From: an uncultured Eubacterium sp.
GTDB lineage: Bacteria > Bacillota > Clostridia > Oscillospirales > Acutalibacteraceae
Reading direction: 5' to 3'
DNA length: 15,705 bases
Assembly (NCBI GenBank): GCA_910577215.1
Contig: CAJTMQ010000009.1
Coordinates: forward strand, 18,307 to 34,011
Shown one piece after another: positions 7,640 to 14,933 of this stretch (positions are counted from its first letter, which is position 1; every line of letters begins with the position of its first letter). Made by a program: the position numbers and the translations under genes. The notes below the pieces were generated by a model that ran no database searches, was not told the DNA's origin, and saw only the letters and a list, made by a program, of their open reading frames with translations.

Positions 7640-7684
7640 ATAATACCGCCATAGGATAAAATATAAATGAGGCGGTGATATTAT
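7640..7684 (+). promoter_or_regulatory. Hairpin covering the yqzL ribosome binding site
   Basis: ACCGCC (7645-7650) is the perfect complement of GGCGGT (7671-7676). ATAAT (7640-7644) can also pair with ATTAT (7680-7684), leaving a 3-nt bulge. The loop is 20 nt. The right arm contains the Shine-Dalgarno sequence AGGCGGTGAT (7670-7679) and reaches the ATG at 7683, so the fold would hide the start of the yqzL-like gene. No U-tract follows, so it does not look like a terminator. Confidence 0.5.
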
Positions 7685-7838
7685 GATAATTGATGAAAAT
7701 TGGTACAATTTCATTCAAACCGGTAATATAGATTATTATCTCAAATGCAAACAGAACGAAAATAAACAAAAGGCAGAGAATAATGCGCAGAACAACCAAG
7801 GGTTTAGTGATAAGGGAACAGACTATAGGGGAGAGTGA
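7683..7838 (+). CDS. yqzL: YqzL-like small protein between era and recO
   Basis: A 51-aa protein beginning MIIDENWYNFIQTGNIDYYL, then a short polar, Lys/Asn/Gln-rich tail. The pattern W-x2-F-x-QTGN-x-D-x-YL-x2-K matches, from memory, the YqzL family, found as a small unnamed gene between era and recO in Bacillus and many Clostridia; its function is not known. A near-perfect Shine-Dalgarno AGGCGGTGAT (7670-7679) precedes the ATG. The last 56 nt overlap the recO start region in another frame, which couples the two genes. The conserved part is residues 7-23; the C-terminal half coincides with the overlap and may be poorly conserved. Confidence 0.75.
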   Translation: MIIDENWYNFIQTGNIDYYLKCKQNENKQKAENNAQNNQGFSDKGTDYRGE

Positions 7839-8520
7839 CCGTTTAGTTACTCTCCTTACTGCTGATTTCGGACTTGTTAAGGCATTTGTGCGCAGAGCGA
7901 AACAGATAAAAAGCAGAATGAATTCCGCAACCACCCTTTTTGCATACAGTGATTTCAGTCTTTACAAATCAAAGGATGCATTTGTTGTTGATGATGCTGT
8001 ACCTGCCGAGGTCTTTTTTGGATTAAGGAAGGATATAGACAGGCTTACGCTTGCTCAGTACTTTGCACAGCTTGCATATGAAATGAGTGCCGAGGAGCAG
8101 CCGGAGGAGGAGCTGTTAAGATTAACTCTTAATTCGCTTCATCTTTTGTGCAAGGGTGAAAAAAAGCTTGCCCAAATCAAAGCAGTTTTTGAATTTCGGG
8201 CACTGTGCCTCGGCGGCTATATGCCTTCTGTTCTGGCTTGTGACAACTGCGGTACATATGAAACGGAAATAATGTATTTTGATACATTGGAGGGCAGAAT
8301 TTACTGTGAAAACTGCCCTAAAGCAGGAGCTGTTATGCTTCCTAAAAATGTTATTACGGCAGTAAGGTTTATCTGCCTTACGGAGCCTTCAAAAATATTC
8401 AGCTTCAGCCTGAGTGATGAAAATATTGCTCTGCTTGCGGATATAGCTGAAAAATACACAATGTCACGCATTCAGCGCAAACTGAGTGCACTTGAATTTT
8501 ATAAAGGATTACAGGGATGA
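7783..8520 (+). CDS. recO: DNA repair protein RecO
   Basis: 245 aa. The N-terminal OB-fold region begins KGLVIREQTIGESDRLVTLL (6-25), a typical RecO opening, and is followed by FGLVKAFVRRAKQIKSR. The central helical domain ends in a four-cysteine zinc site: CDNC (153-156) and CENC (175-178). RecO works with RecR to load RecA onto SSB-covered single-stranded DNA and to anneal strands. The ATG at 7783 lies inside the yqzL-like gene and has an AGGCAGAG-like site just upstream, so it may rely partly on coupling. Its TGA overlaps the mutS2 ATG (ATGA at 8517-8520). Confidence 0.94.
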   Translation: MRRTTKGLVIREQTIGESDRLVTLLTADFGLVKAFVRRAKQIKSRMNSATTLFAYSDFSLYKSKDAFVVDDAVPAEVFFGLRKDIDRLTLAQYFAQLAYEMSAEEQPEEELLRLTLNSLHLLCKGEKKLAQIKAVFEFRALCLGGYMPSVLACDNCGTYETEIMYFDTLEGRIYCENCPKAGAVMLPKNVITAVRFICLTEPSKIFSFSLSDENIALLADIAEKYTMSRIQRKLSALEFYKGLQG

Positions 8521-10889
8521 ACAAACATTATGAAGCACTTGAACTGAACAGTGTTCTTGAAATGCTTGCAAACGAAGCAACCTGTGAGGATGCACGTGAT
8601 ATGGCGCGAAGCCTAAAGCCTTCAACCGATATTCGTGAGGTTGAACTGCTGCTTTCTCAGACGGAGGATGCGTTTTCGATGCTAGCACGTTTCGGTGCGC
8701 CTTCTTTTTCGGGATTGGCGAATGTAAACAATCCGCTCCACAGGGCTGCAGCGGGCGGTGCACTCAACACAATAGAGCTGCTTAATATTGCAGGAACACT
8801 TCGCTCACTGCGTTCACTTTATGAATGGTATGGGCACTGTTCGGGAGTTAAAACAAATTTAGATTTCTTTTTTGACGGAATCACAGTTAACAAATATCTT
8901 GAAACAAAAATCTTTACTGCTATAATCGGCGAGGATGAAATAGCGGATAAGGCTTCGGATGTGCTTTTTGAAATCAGAAGAAAAATTCGTGCAAAATCAA
9001 ATTCTGTGCGTGAAAAGCTTGATGCGGTTATTCACAGCACACATTATCAGAAGTTTTTGCAGGAGCCTATTATTACACAGAGAAACGGCAGATACGTTGT
9101 TCCTGTTAAGGCTGAGCACAGAGGTGATGTGCAGGGGCTTGTGCACGATACATCTGCTTCGGGAGCAACGGTGTTTATTGAGCCGGTTTCCGTTGTTGAT
9201 GCAAACAATGAAATAAAGGTGCTTGAGGGCAGAGAACGCGAGGAAATTCAAAGAATACTTTTTGAGCTTTCCGTCGAAGCAGGCACGTTTGCCGAAAGCA
9301 TAAAGCATTCATACAGCAATGCAGTTATGCTTAATCTTATTTTTGCCAAGGCACATCTTGCCTATAAAATGAAGGCTTCAAAGCCGATACTTAACAATGA
9401 CGGAATTATAGAGCTGAAAAAAGCCCGTCACCCGCTTTTGAACCCTAAAACCGTAGTTCCTACTGACATAACACTCGGTGAAAGCTTTGATACACTTGTT
9501 ATCACGGGGCCTAACACGGGCGGAAAAACCGTTTCTATAAAAACAATCGGTCTTTTAACATTAATGACAATGTGCGGAATGCTTATTCCCGTGGCAGATC
9601 AGTCTCGTATTTCGGTGTTTGGTGATGTTCTTGTTGATGTCGGAGATGAGCAGAGCATACAGCAGAATCTTTCTACCTTTTCTTCACATATGGTAAATAT
9701 TATAAGTATTATGAAAAAGGCAAATGAAAGCTCGCTTGTTCTTATTGACGAGCTTGGTGCGGGAACGGACCCTGTGGAGGGTGCCGCACTTGCTGTTGCG
9801 ATTATAGAAAATATCCGCTCAAAGGGTGCCAGAATCGCGGCAACCACCCATTATGCAGAGCTTAAAGCATATGCACTTGAAACTTCGGGTGTAACGAATG
9901 GCTGCTGCGAATTTGATGTGGAAACGCTCAGACCCACTTATAAACTGCTGATAGGTGTTCCGGGAAGGTCAAATGCTTTTGCAATATCAGAGCATCTTGG
10001 AATGGATAAGGCTGTTGTTGAAAATGCCAAAAATATAGTCGGCTCCGATAACCGTTCCTTTGAAGATGTGCTTGAAAAGCTTGAAGAAACAAGAATGGAA
10101 CTGGAGCGTGAAAAGGAAAAGGCGGAAAGGGCAACCGAAGCGGCAAACAGAATGCGGTCTAAGGCTCAGTCTGAAAAGGATAAAATAGAGCAGATAAAAG
10201 CCAATGAAATGGAAAAGGTTAAGCGTGAGGCTGAAAAGATAATCAATGCGGCGAAACGCCAGAGCTCGGATTTCCTTTTTCAGCTTGAAAAGCTGAAAAA
10301 GGAAGTAACTGTATCAAATGCAACGGATGTTGCAAGAAAAACAAGGCGTGAAATTAAAAACCGCCTTGGTGAGATGGATGAAATTGTTAATCCGCGTGAA
10401 ATTGCCGATAACTGGGATTATGATTACAAGCTGCCGAGAGCCGTTGTTAAAGGTGACTGTGTAATTATCAGAAGCATAGGCGAGGGCGAGGTGCTTGAAG
10501 TTAACGGTGATAAGGTGCTTGTTCAGTCAGGTATGCTTAAAACACGTGTTAAACTGGGTGACTTAATGCTTGCTGAAAAGAAGAAAAAGCCGCCTGTTAA
10601 GCATGTTGCTAATGTTTACAGAACAACCTCAAGGGCTGATGCCGATGTGCGTACGGAAATAGATTTAAGAGGTCAGCTTGTTGATGAAGCAATAGCCAAT
10701 CTGAATTTATATATAGATAAATGTGTTCTTAACAGTATTTCCGAAATCAGAATTATTCACGGAAAAGGTACAGGTGCATTGAGAAGTGCGGTTAAGGATG
10801 AACTGAAAACTCACCCGAATATTAAGGAATTCCGCCTTGGAGTATACGGTGAGGGTGAAAACGGAGTAACTATTGCAACACTGAAATAA
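8517..10889 (+). CDS. mutS2: MutS2 ATPase with C-terminal Smr domain
   Basis: 790 aa, full length. The family core and clamp region runs to about residue 310, then the ATPase: Walker A GPNTGGKT (331-338), Walker B LVLIDELGAGTDP (407-419), and a histidine-containing TTHY switch. A long charged coiled coil spans about 510-610, rich in Glu/Lys. The C-terminus is an Smr nuclease-like domain with DLRG (716-719) and HGKGTG (748-753). It lacks the mismatch-recognition domain of MutS. In B. subtilis MutS2 binds collided ribosomes and aids their rescue; in other species it limits recombination. Both roles would fit an operon with ribosome-assembly factors and RecO. Confidence 0.96.
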   Translation: MNKHYEALELNSVLEMLANEATCEDARDMARSLKPSTDIREVELLLSQTEDAFSMLARFGAPSFSGLANVNNPLHRAAAGGALNTIELLNIAGTLRSLRSLYEWYGHCSGVKTNLDFFFDGITVNKYLETKIFTAIIGEDEIADKASDVLFEIRRKIRAKSNSVREKLDAVIHSTHYQKFLQEPIITQRNGRYVVPVKAEHRGDVQGLVHDTSASGATVFIEPVSVVDANNEIKVLEGREREEIQRILFELSVEAGTFAESIKHSYSNAVMLNLIFAKAHLAYKMKASKPILNNDGIIELKKARHPLLNPKTVVPTDITLGESFDTLVITGPNTGGKTVSIKTIGLLTLMTMCGMLIPVADQSRISVFGDVLVDVGDEQSIQQNLSTFSSHMVNIISIMKKANESSLVLIDELGAGTDPVEGAALAVAIIENIRSKGARIAATTHYAELKAYALETSGVTNGCCEFDVETLRPTYKLLIGVPGRSNAFAISEHLGMDKAVVENAKNIVGSDNRSFEDVLEKLEETRMELEREKEKAERATEAANRMRSKAQSEKDKIEQIKANEMEKVKREAEKIINAAKRQSSDFLFQLEKLKKEVTVSNATDVARKTRREIKNRLGEMDEIVNPREIADNWDYDYKLPRAVVKGDCVIIRSIGEGEVLEVNGDKVLVQSGMLKTRVKLGDLMLAEKKKKPPVKHVANVYRTTSRADADVRTEIDLRGQLVDEAIANLNLYIDKCVLNSISEIRIIHGKGTGALRSAVKDELKTHPNIKEFRLGVYGEGENGVTIATLK

Positions 10890-10907
10890 TATAATCGGTT
10901 TGAAATT

Positions 10908-12281
10908 ATGGAAGATACACAAAAAATAGATTTGTTTGAGAAAGCACCTGTAAAAAGTGCTGTTATGAAACTGGCAGTGCCAACGGTATTAAGTTCGCTT
11001 GTAATGGTTATTTATAATCTTGCAGATACTTATTTTGTTGGTATGCTTAATAATTCAATTGAAAATGCTGCTGTAACACTTGCGGCACCGCTTCTTATGG
11101 CTTTTAACGCTGTTAATAATCTTTTCGGAGTTGGCAGTTCAAGTATGATGAGCCGTGCACTCGGCAAAAAGGATTATGAAACCGTTTACCGCAGCTCTGC
11201 TTTTGGTTTTTATTGTTCAATTATAAGCGGAATTATATTCTCTTTGGTTTATACCCTGCTAAGCAAACAGTTTCTTGCAATGCTTGGAGCAGACAGTGAA
11301 ACCGTTTCTGCAACTGCCGAATATCTGAAATGGACAGTCAGCTTCGGTGCAGTTCCCTCAATACTAAATGTTGTGATGGCATATTTGGTGCGTGCTGAGG
11401 GTGCTTCACTTCATGCAAGTGTAGGCACAATGAGCGGCTGTGTATTAAATATGATACTTGATCCGGTTTTTGTTTTACCTTGGGGACTTGATATGGGTGC
11501 GTCGGGAGCAGGCTGTGCAACCTTTATTTCAAACTGTGCTGCGTGCCTTTACTTTTTTATATTGCTTTATATGAAACGCAAAAGCACATATGTCTGTGTT
11601 AATCCTAAAAAGTTTTCTTTCAGAAAGCCGATTGTTGCAGGGGTATTTGCAGTAGGAATTCCTGCCGCAATTCAAAATCTGCTTAATGTAACCGGTATGA
11701 CAGTTCTTAATAATTTCACATCCGCCTTCGGCTCTGATGCAGTTGCCGCAATGGGCATTGCACAGAAAATCAATATGGTGCCCATGCAGATTGCATTGGG
11801 AAGCTCACAGGGGGTTATGCCTCTTATAGGATACACATATGCAAGTGGAAATACGAACAGAATGAAGAAATCTTTAATGTTTTTAAGCAAGTATGCCTTA
11901 GGATTTTTATTTGCCATTACAGTTGGTTTCTATTTCGGCTCTGATATTCTTATAGCATCATTTATGAAGAATGAAGCAATTATCTTGTATGGTGCAGAGT
12001 TTTTAAAAGGCTTATGCCTGTCACTTCCGTTTTTATGTATGGATTTCATTGCAGTAGGCGTATTTCAGGCATGCGGAATGGGCGGAAAATCACTTGCTTT
12101 TGCAGTAATGAGAAAGGTTATTCTTGAAATTCCGTTCATTTTCCTGCTGAATTATTTGTTTCCTCTTTACGGTCTTGCGTATTCGCAGACCGCGGCAGAG
12201 GTGATACTTGCATCTGCTGCAGTTTTTGTGCTGATTAAAATGTTTAAAAAACTAAAGAAAAATAATTTGCGCAAAGTGTAA
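10908..12281 (+). CDS. MATE family multidrug/cation efflux protein
   Basis: 457 aa with about twelve membrane segments in two MatE repeats. The first repeat opens with LAVPTVLSSLVMVIYNLADT (23-42) followed by YFVG; the second opens with AGVFAVGIPAAIQNLLNV. Family members are inner-membrane antiporters using Na+ or H+ to expel drugs or metabolites. It resembles the MepA-type branch by its N-terminal pattern, but the substrate cannot be inferred. The ATG at 10908 follows mutS2 by 18 nt and has only a weak ribosome binding site, suggesting low expression or coupling. It is not a usual member of this housekeeping cluster and looks like an insertion between mutS2 and ylxM. No clear terminator follows. 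Confidence 0.92.
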   Translation: MEDTQKIDLFEKAPVKSAVMKLAVPTVLSSLVMVIYNLADTYFVGMLNNSIENAAVTLAAPLLMAFNAVNNLFGVGSSSMMSRALGKKDYETVYRSSAFGFYCSIISGIIFSLVYTLLSKQFLAMLGADSETVSATAEYLKWTVSFGAVPSILNVVMAYLVRAEGASLHASVGTMSGCVLNMILDPVFVLPWGLDMGASGAGCATFISNCAACLYFFILLYMKRKSTYVCVNPKKFSFRKPIVAGVFAVGIPAAIQNLLNVTGMTVLNNFTSAFGSDAVAAMGIAQKINMVPMQIALGSSQGVMPLIGYTYASGNTNRMKKSLMFLSKYALGFLFAITVGFYFGSDILIASFMKNEAIILYGAEFLKGLCLSLPFLCMDFIAVGVFQACGMGGKSLAFAVMRKVILEIPFIFLLNYLFPLYGLAYSQTAAEVILASAAVFVLIKMFKKLKKNNLRKV

Positions 12282-12318
12282 AAAGTGTGCACATATTTTG
12301 TATGATTTAATTTTTATT

Positions 12319-12344
12319 TGTCAATATTTTGTGTCAATACTTTT
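12319..12344 (+). repeat. Tandem 8-mer TGTCAATA, 13-nt spacing
   Basis: TGTCAATA occurs at 12319-12326 and 12332-12339, each followed by a T-rich stretch, so the two copies are spaced just over one helical turn. They lie 38-63 nt upstream of the -35 box of the ylxM promoter. They could be a tandem activator or repressor site, or chance in AT-rich DNA. Confidence 0.35.
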
Positions 12345-12381
12345 CTGTGAAATTTTCTTATAAAAATTATTGTGTTTTTCC

Positions 12382-12410
12382 TTGACTTATGACAGGTACT
12401 TGAGTATAAT
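12382..12410 (+). promoter_or_regulatory. Strong sigma-A promoter for the ylxM-ffh-rpsP-khpA operon
   Basis: -35 TTGACT (12382-12387), 17-bp spacer, perfect -10 TATAAT (12405-12410). The expected start of transcription is near 12417, giving a leader of about 50 nt before the GTG of ylxM. The 185-nt gap between the MATE gene and ylxM otherwise holds AT-rich DNA, a tandem 8-mer and the leader palindrome. Confidence 0.85.
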
Positions 12411-12419
12411 ATCACTTGC

Positions 12420-12440
12420 TGTAAAGACTATAACTTTACA
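12420..12440. promoter_or_regulatory. Perfect palindrome in the ylxM leader (possible operator)
   Basis: TGTAAAG (12420-12426) and CTTTACA (12434-12440) are perfect inverted copies around a 7-nt AT-rich spacer. The site starts a few bases after the expected transcription start. A DNA-binding repressor site of dyad form or a small RNA hairpin at the 5' end are both possible. Confidence 0.45.
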
Positions 12441-12466
12441 CATATATACATTCGGAGGGGTTAATA

Positions 12467-12829
12467 GTGGCAAAGAATTTAGAAATATCATTTCTTCTTG
12501 ATTTCTATGGTGAAATGTTAACAAAAAAACAGCATGATTTTCTTGTCTACTATTATGATGAAGATCTTTCCCTTTCTGAAATTGCGGAGAATGAGGGTAT
12601 AACCCGTCAGGGTGTGCGTGATGCCATAAAAAGAGCTGAAAATCAGCTTTTTGATATGGAAAACCGACTTGGGCTTGCTAAACGTTTTAATGAAATGAAG
12701 CGCGGTCTTGCCGAAATCAAGGAATGTGCGGAGATTATTAATGACTATAATCTTAATCACAGCCTGGCTATGGAAATCTCATATAATGCCGCAAAAATTA
12801 AAACACTTGCCGATATGCTCGGTGAATAA
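12467..12829 (+). CDS. ylxM: YlxM/p13-like helix-turn-helix protein (UPF0122)
   Basis: 120 aa. The N-terminal half is a sigma-70 region 4-like helix-turn-helix (LTKKQHDFLVYYYDEDLSLS, then EIAENEGITRQGVRDAIKRAE), followed by a helical tail. YlxM is encoded directly before ffh in most Firmicutes and is reported in streptococci to bind SRP and modulate its GTPase activity. Start is GTG at 12467 with GGAGGGG (12454-12460), a strong site. Spacing to ffh is about 20 nt, and both share the promoter at 12382-12410. Confidence 0.92.
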   Translation: MAKNLEISFLLDFYGEMLTKKQHDFLVYYYDEDLSLSEIAENEGITRQGVRDAIKRAENQLFDMENRLGLAKRFNEMKRGLAEIKECAEIINDYNLNHSLAMEISYNAAKIKTLADMLGE

Positions 12830-12834
12830 TAAAT

Positions 12835-12840
12835 AGGGAG
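12835..12840 (+). promoter_or_regulatory. Ribosome binding site that fixes the ffh start
   Basis: AGGGAG lies 10 nt before the TTG at 12851 but only 4 nt before the TTG at 12845. The spacing, and the family N-terminus MAFEGL, favour 12851. Confidence 0.7.
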
Positions 12841-12850
12841 TTGATTGCTT

Positions 12851-14254
12851 TTGGCTTTTGAAGGTCTTTCCGAAAGGCTTGAAAATTCCTTTAAAAAACT
12901 TCGTGCCAAGGGTAAATTAACCGAGGCAGATGTTAAAGAAGCAATGCGTGAGGTTCGCCTGGCTCTTTTAGAGGCAGACGTTAACTATAAGGTTGCTAAG
13001 GATTTTACAAAAAGTGTAACCGAACGTGCCGTTGGTGAAGATGTAATGGAATCTTTAACACCGGGGCAAATGGTTATTAAAATAGTTAATGAAGAATTAA
13101 CGAAGCTTATGGGCGGTACCGAAAGCCGTCTTGCTATTGCAAACCGTCCGCCTACGGTTATAATGATGTGCGGCTTGCAGGGCTCGGGTAAAACAACGCA
13201 CAGTGCAAAGCTGGCTCTGAAGCTCAAAAATGAGGGGCACAGACCAATGCTTGTTGCCTGCGATATTTATCGTCCCGCAGCTATCAGGCAGCTTCAGGTT
13301 GTAGGTGAGCAGGTTGGTGTTCCTGTTTTTGAAATGGGCACTGAAAATCCTGTTAAAATTGCAGAAGAAGCAATTAAGTATGCCAAAGATCACGGTCACG
13401 ATTACGTATTCCTTGATACGGCAGGTCGTCTTCATATTGATGAAGAGCTTATGCAGGAGCTTCAGAATATACGCTCCACGGTGCATCCTAATGAAATTTT
13501 GCTGGTAATTGATGCAATGACCGGTCAGGATGCCGTTAATGTTGCTAAAAGCTTTAATGAAACACTCGGAATAGATGGTGTAATTCTTACAAAGCTTGAT
13601 GGTGATACCAGGGGCGGTGCGGCTCTTTCCGTAAGAGCGGTAACAGGTAAGCCTATAAAATTTGTCGGCACGGGTGAAAAGCTCGGTGATCTTGAAAGCT
13701 TTCATCCCGACCGTATGGCTTCAAGAATTCTCGGTATGGGTGATGTGCTTTCCTTTATTGAGAGAGCAGAACAGAGCCTTGATGAAAAGAAGGCCGCAGA
13801 GCTTGAAAAGAAGCTTGCAAAAAATAAGTTTGACCTTAATGATTTGCTTGATCAGTTTGCTCAGCTGGAGCGAATGGGCAGTATTAAGGATACTATAAAA
13901 ATGATACCCGGCATCGGCAGCAAAATTAAGGATGCCGATATTGATGAGAGTGCATTCACAAGGTTTAAATCAGTCATTTATTCAATGACTCTTCAGGAAA
14001 GAGCACATCCTGAAATAATCAATCCGTCAAGAAAACGCAGAATTGCTGCGGGATGCGGAATGCAGGTTGAGGATGTTAATAAGCTTCTTGCTCAGTTTAA
14101 GCAGATGAAGAAAATGATGAGTCAGTTCGGAGGCGGTAAGGGCGGACCGAGAGTCAGCAAAAAAATGCGCCGCATTATGCAGCAGAATCCCGAGATGGCT
14201 CAGAAAATGATGGGCATGACAGGTAAGGGAAGTAACAAACCCTTTGGTTTTTAA
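12851..14254 (+). CDS. ffh: Signal recognition particle protein Ffh (SRP54)
   Basis: 467 aa. N domain 1-90 (MAFEGLSERLENSFKKLRAK, EVRLALLEADVNYKV). GTPase G domain with GLQGSGKTT (108-116), DIYRPAAIRQL (138-148), DTAGR (189-193) and TKLDGDTRGG (247-256). The methionine-rich M domain from about 300 binds SRP RNA and signal peptides (RRIAAGCGMQVEDVN; QMKKMM; the QQNPEMAQKMMGMTGKG tail). Role: binds nascent membrane and secreted proteins on the ribosome and delivers them to FtsY. I chose the TTG at 12851 over the TTG at 12845 on ribosome-site spacing and the conserved MAFEGL start. Confidence 0.97.
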   Translation: MAFEGLSERLENSFKKLRAKGKLTEADVKEAMREVRLALLEADVNYKVAKDFTKSVTERAVGEDVMESLTPGQMVIKIVNEELTKLMGGTESRLAIANRPPTVIMMCGLQGSGKTTHSAKLALKLKNEGHRPMLVACDIYRPAAIRQLQVVGEQVGVPVFEMGTENPVKIAEEAIKYAKDHGHDYVFLDTAGRLHIDEELMQELQNIRSTVHPNEILLVIDAMTGQDAVNVAKSFNETLGIDGVILTKLDGDTRGGAALSVRAVTGKPIKFVGTGEKLGDLESFHPDRMASRILGMGDVLSFIERAEQSLDEKKAAELEKKLAKNKFDLNDLLDQFAQLERMGSIKDTIKMIPGIGSKIKDADIDESAFTRFKSVIYSMTLQERAHPEIINPSRKRRIAAGCGMQVEDVNKLLAQFKQMKKMMSQFGGGKGGPRVSKKMRRIMQQNPEMAQKMMGMTGKGSNKPFGF

Positions 14255-14265
14255 TTCGTATTAAC

Positions 14266-14285
14266 CCAATTTAATATGCAATTGG
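14266..14285 (+). promoter_or_regulatory. Small hairpin in the ffh-rpsP gap, possible attenuator
   Basis: CCAATT (14266-14271) pairs with AATTGG (14280-14285) around an 8-nt loop, and a T-rich run (14294-14301) follows a few bases later. The stem is short and weak, so it is at best a leaky attenuator or an mRNA processing point before rpsP. Confidence 0.3.
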
Positions 14286-14329
14286 TTTAGTAATATTTTT
14301 TATTAATTATATATTTGGAGGTAACAAAA

Positions 14330-14572
14330 ATGGCAGTAAAAATCAGACTTCGCAGAATGGGCGCAAAGAAGGCTCCTTTCTATCGTGTAGTAGTAGCAGA
14401 TTCAAGATTCCCTCGTGACGGTCGTTTCATTGAGGAAATCGGAACATACAACACAATGGTTGACCCTGCAGAAATCAATATTGATGCAGAGAAAGCTAAG
14501 AAGTGGATTGCAAACGGTGCACAGCCAACAGATACCGTTAAGGACATTCTTAAAAAAGAAGGCATTCTTTAA
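14330..14572 (+). CDS. rpsP: 30S ribosomal protein S16
   Basis: 80 aa, starting MAVKIRLRRMGAKKAPFYRV and continuing VVADSRFPRDGRFIEEIGTY, which is the unmistakable S16 N-terminus; the usual length is about 80-90 aa. S16 is an early-binding small-subunit protein needed for 30S assembly. ATG 14330 has a perfect GGAGGT (14317-14322) 7 nt upstream. A TTG at 14315 is in frame but overlaps that ribosome site and is rejected. It lies 75 nt after ffh and 38 nt before khpA. Confidence 0.97.
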   Translation: MAVKIRLRRMGAKKAPFYRVVVADSRFPRDGRFIEEIGTYNTMVDPAEINIDAEKAKKWIANGAQPTDTVKDILKKEGIL

Positions 14573-14595
14573 TCTTTTAGATTATAAAGATTAAA
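14568..14595 (+). promoter_or_regulatory. AU-rich hairpin spanning the rpsP stop codon
   Basis: TTTAATCTTT (14568-14577) and AAAGATTAAA (14586-14595) form a perfect 10-bp stem with an 8-nt loop. The left arm contains the rpsP stop codon TAA (14570-14572), and the right arm ends 2 nt before the khpA ribosome site. There is no following U-tract, so an mRNA stability or translation-coupling element is more likely than a terminator. Confidence 0.4.
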
Positions 14596-14610
14596 CTGGG
14601 GGTGTATTCT

Positions 14611-14844
14611 TTGAAAGATTTGTTAATATCCATTACAAAGGGATTAGTTGATAATCCTGATGCAGTTTCTGTTGATGTTGACGAACCAAACGAAGAGGGC
14701 GTAACAGTTTATCATCTTCATGTTGCTGAGGATGATATGGGCAGAGTAATCGGAAAGCAGGGCAGAATTGCCAAAGCAATCCGTGTTGTTATGCGTGCAG
14801 CTGCAACAAGAAATGATGCAAAAATTTCAGTTGAAATTGACTGA
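14611..14844 (+). CDS. khpA: KH domain RNA-binding protein KhpA
   Basis: 77 aa: a single KH domain with GXXG loop GKQG within DDMGRVIGKQGRIAKAIRVV. The N-terminal segment MKDLLISITKGLVDNPDAVS matches the family opening. KhpA forms an RNA-binding dimer with KhpB (Jag, EloR) and influences cell elongation and division in streptococci. The start is TTG at 14611, 8 nt after GGGGG (14598-14602); an in-frame GTG at 14602 overlaps that site and would add three residues not seen in the family. A strong terminator follows directly. Confidence 0.94.
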   Translation: MKDLLISITKGLVDNPDAVSVDVDEPNEEGVTVYHLHVAEDDMGRVIGKQGRIAKAIRVVMRAAATRNDAKISVEID

Positions 14845-14851
14845 TGAAAGC

Positions 14852-14886
14852 AAAAAACGTTTTCGCACACGCGAAAGCGTTTTTTT
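14852..14886 (+). terminator. Rho-independent terminator after khpA
   Basis: Arms 14852-14866 and 14871-14885 pair over 15 bp with one G-U wobble and a 4-nt loop (ACAC). The GC-rich part is next to the loop, and the right arm ends in a run of seven T. It separates rimM from the rest of the cluster. Confidence 0.9.
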
Positions 14887-14889
14887 GTG

Positions 14890-14918
14890 TTGATAAAAAG
14901 TATTAAAAATAGTAAAAT
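14890..14918 (+). promoter_or_regulatory. Candidate promoter for rimM
   Basis: -35 TTGATA (14890-14895), 17-bp spacer, -10 TAAAAT (14913-14918), directly after the khpA terminator. Transcription would start near 14925, giving a very short leader of about 9 nt, so the exact -10 choice is uncertain. Confidence 0.5.
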
Positions 14919-14933
14919 AATATCGGTGATGAA

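Noticed and set aside
7618..7644. TTGGAT...TATAAT as a promoter before yqzL
   Set aside because: The -10 is perfect but the spacer is only 15 bp and the -35 is poor; the region is better explained by the hairpin and operon transcription.
7629..7646. CTGGCAC motif upstream of yqzL resembling a sigma-54 -24 box
   Set aside because: The required GC of the -12 element is absent at the right spacing; the following bases are AT only.
12286..12293. TGTGCACA palindrome after the MATE gene
   Set aside because: Only 8 bp with no loop, T-tract or second copy; no support as terminator or operator.
13097..13705. 202-codon open frame on the minus strand
   Set aside because: It lies entirely inside ffh on the opposite strand; its translation shows no family features, while ffh is certain.
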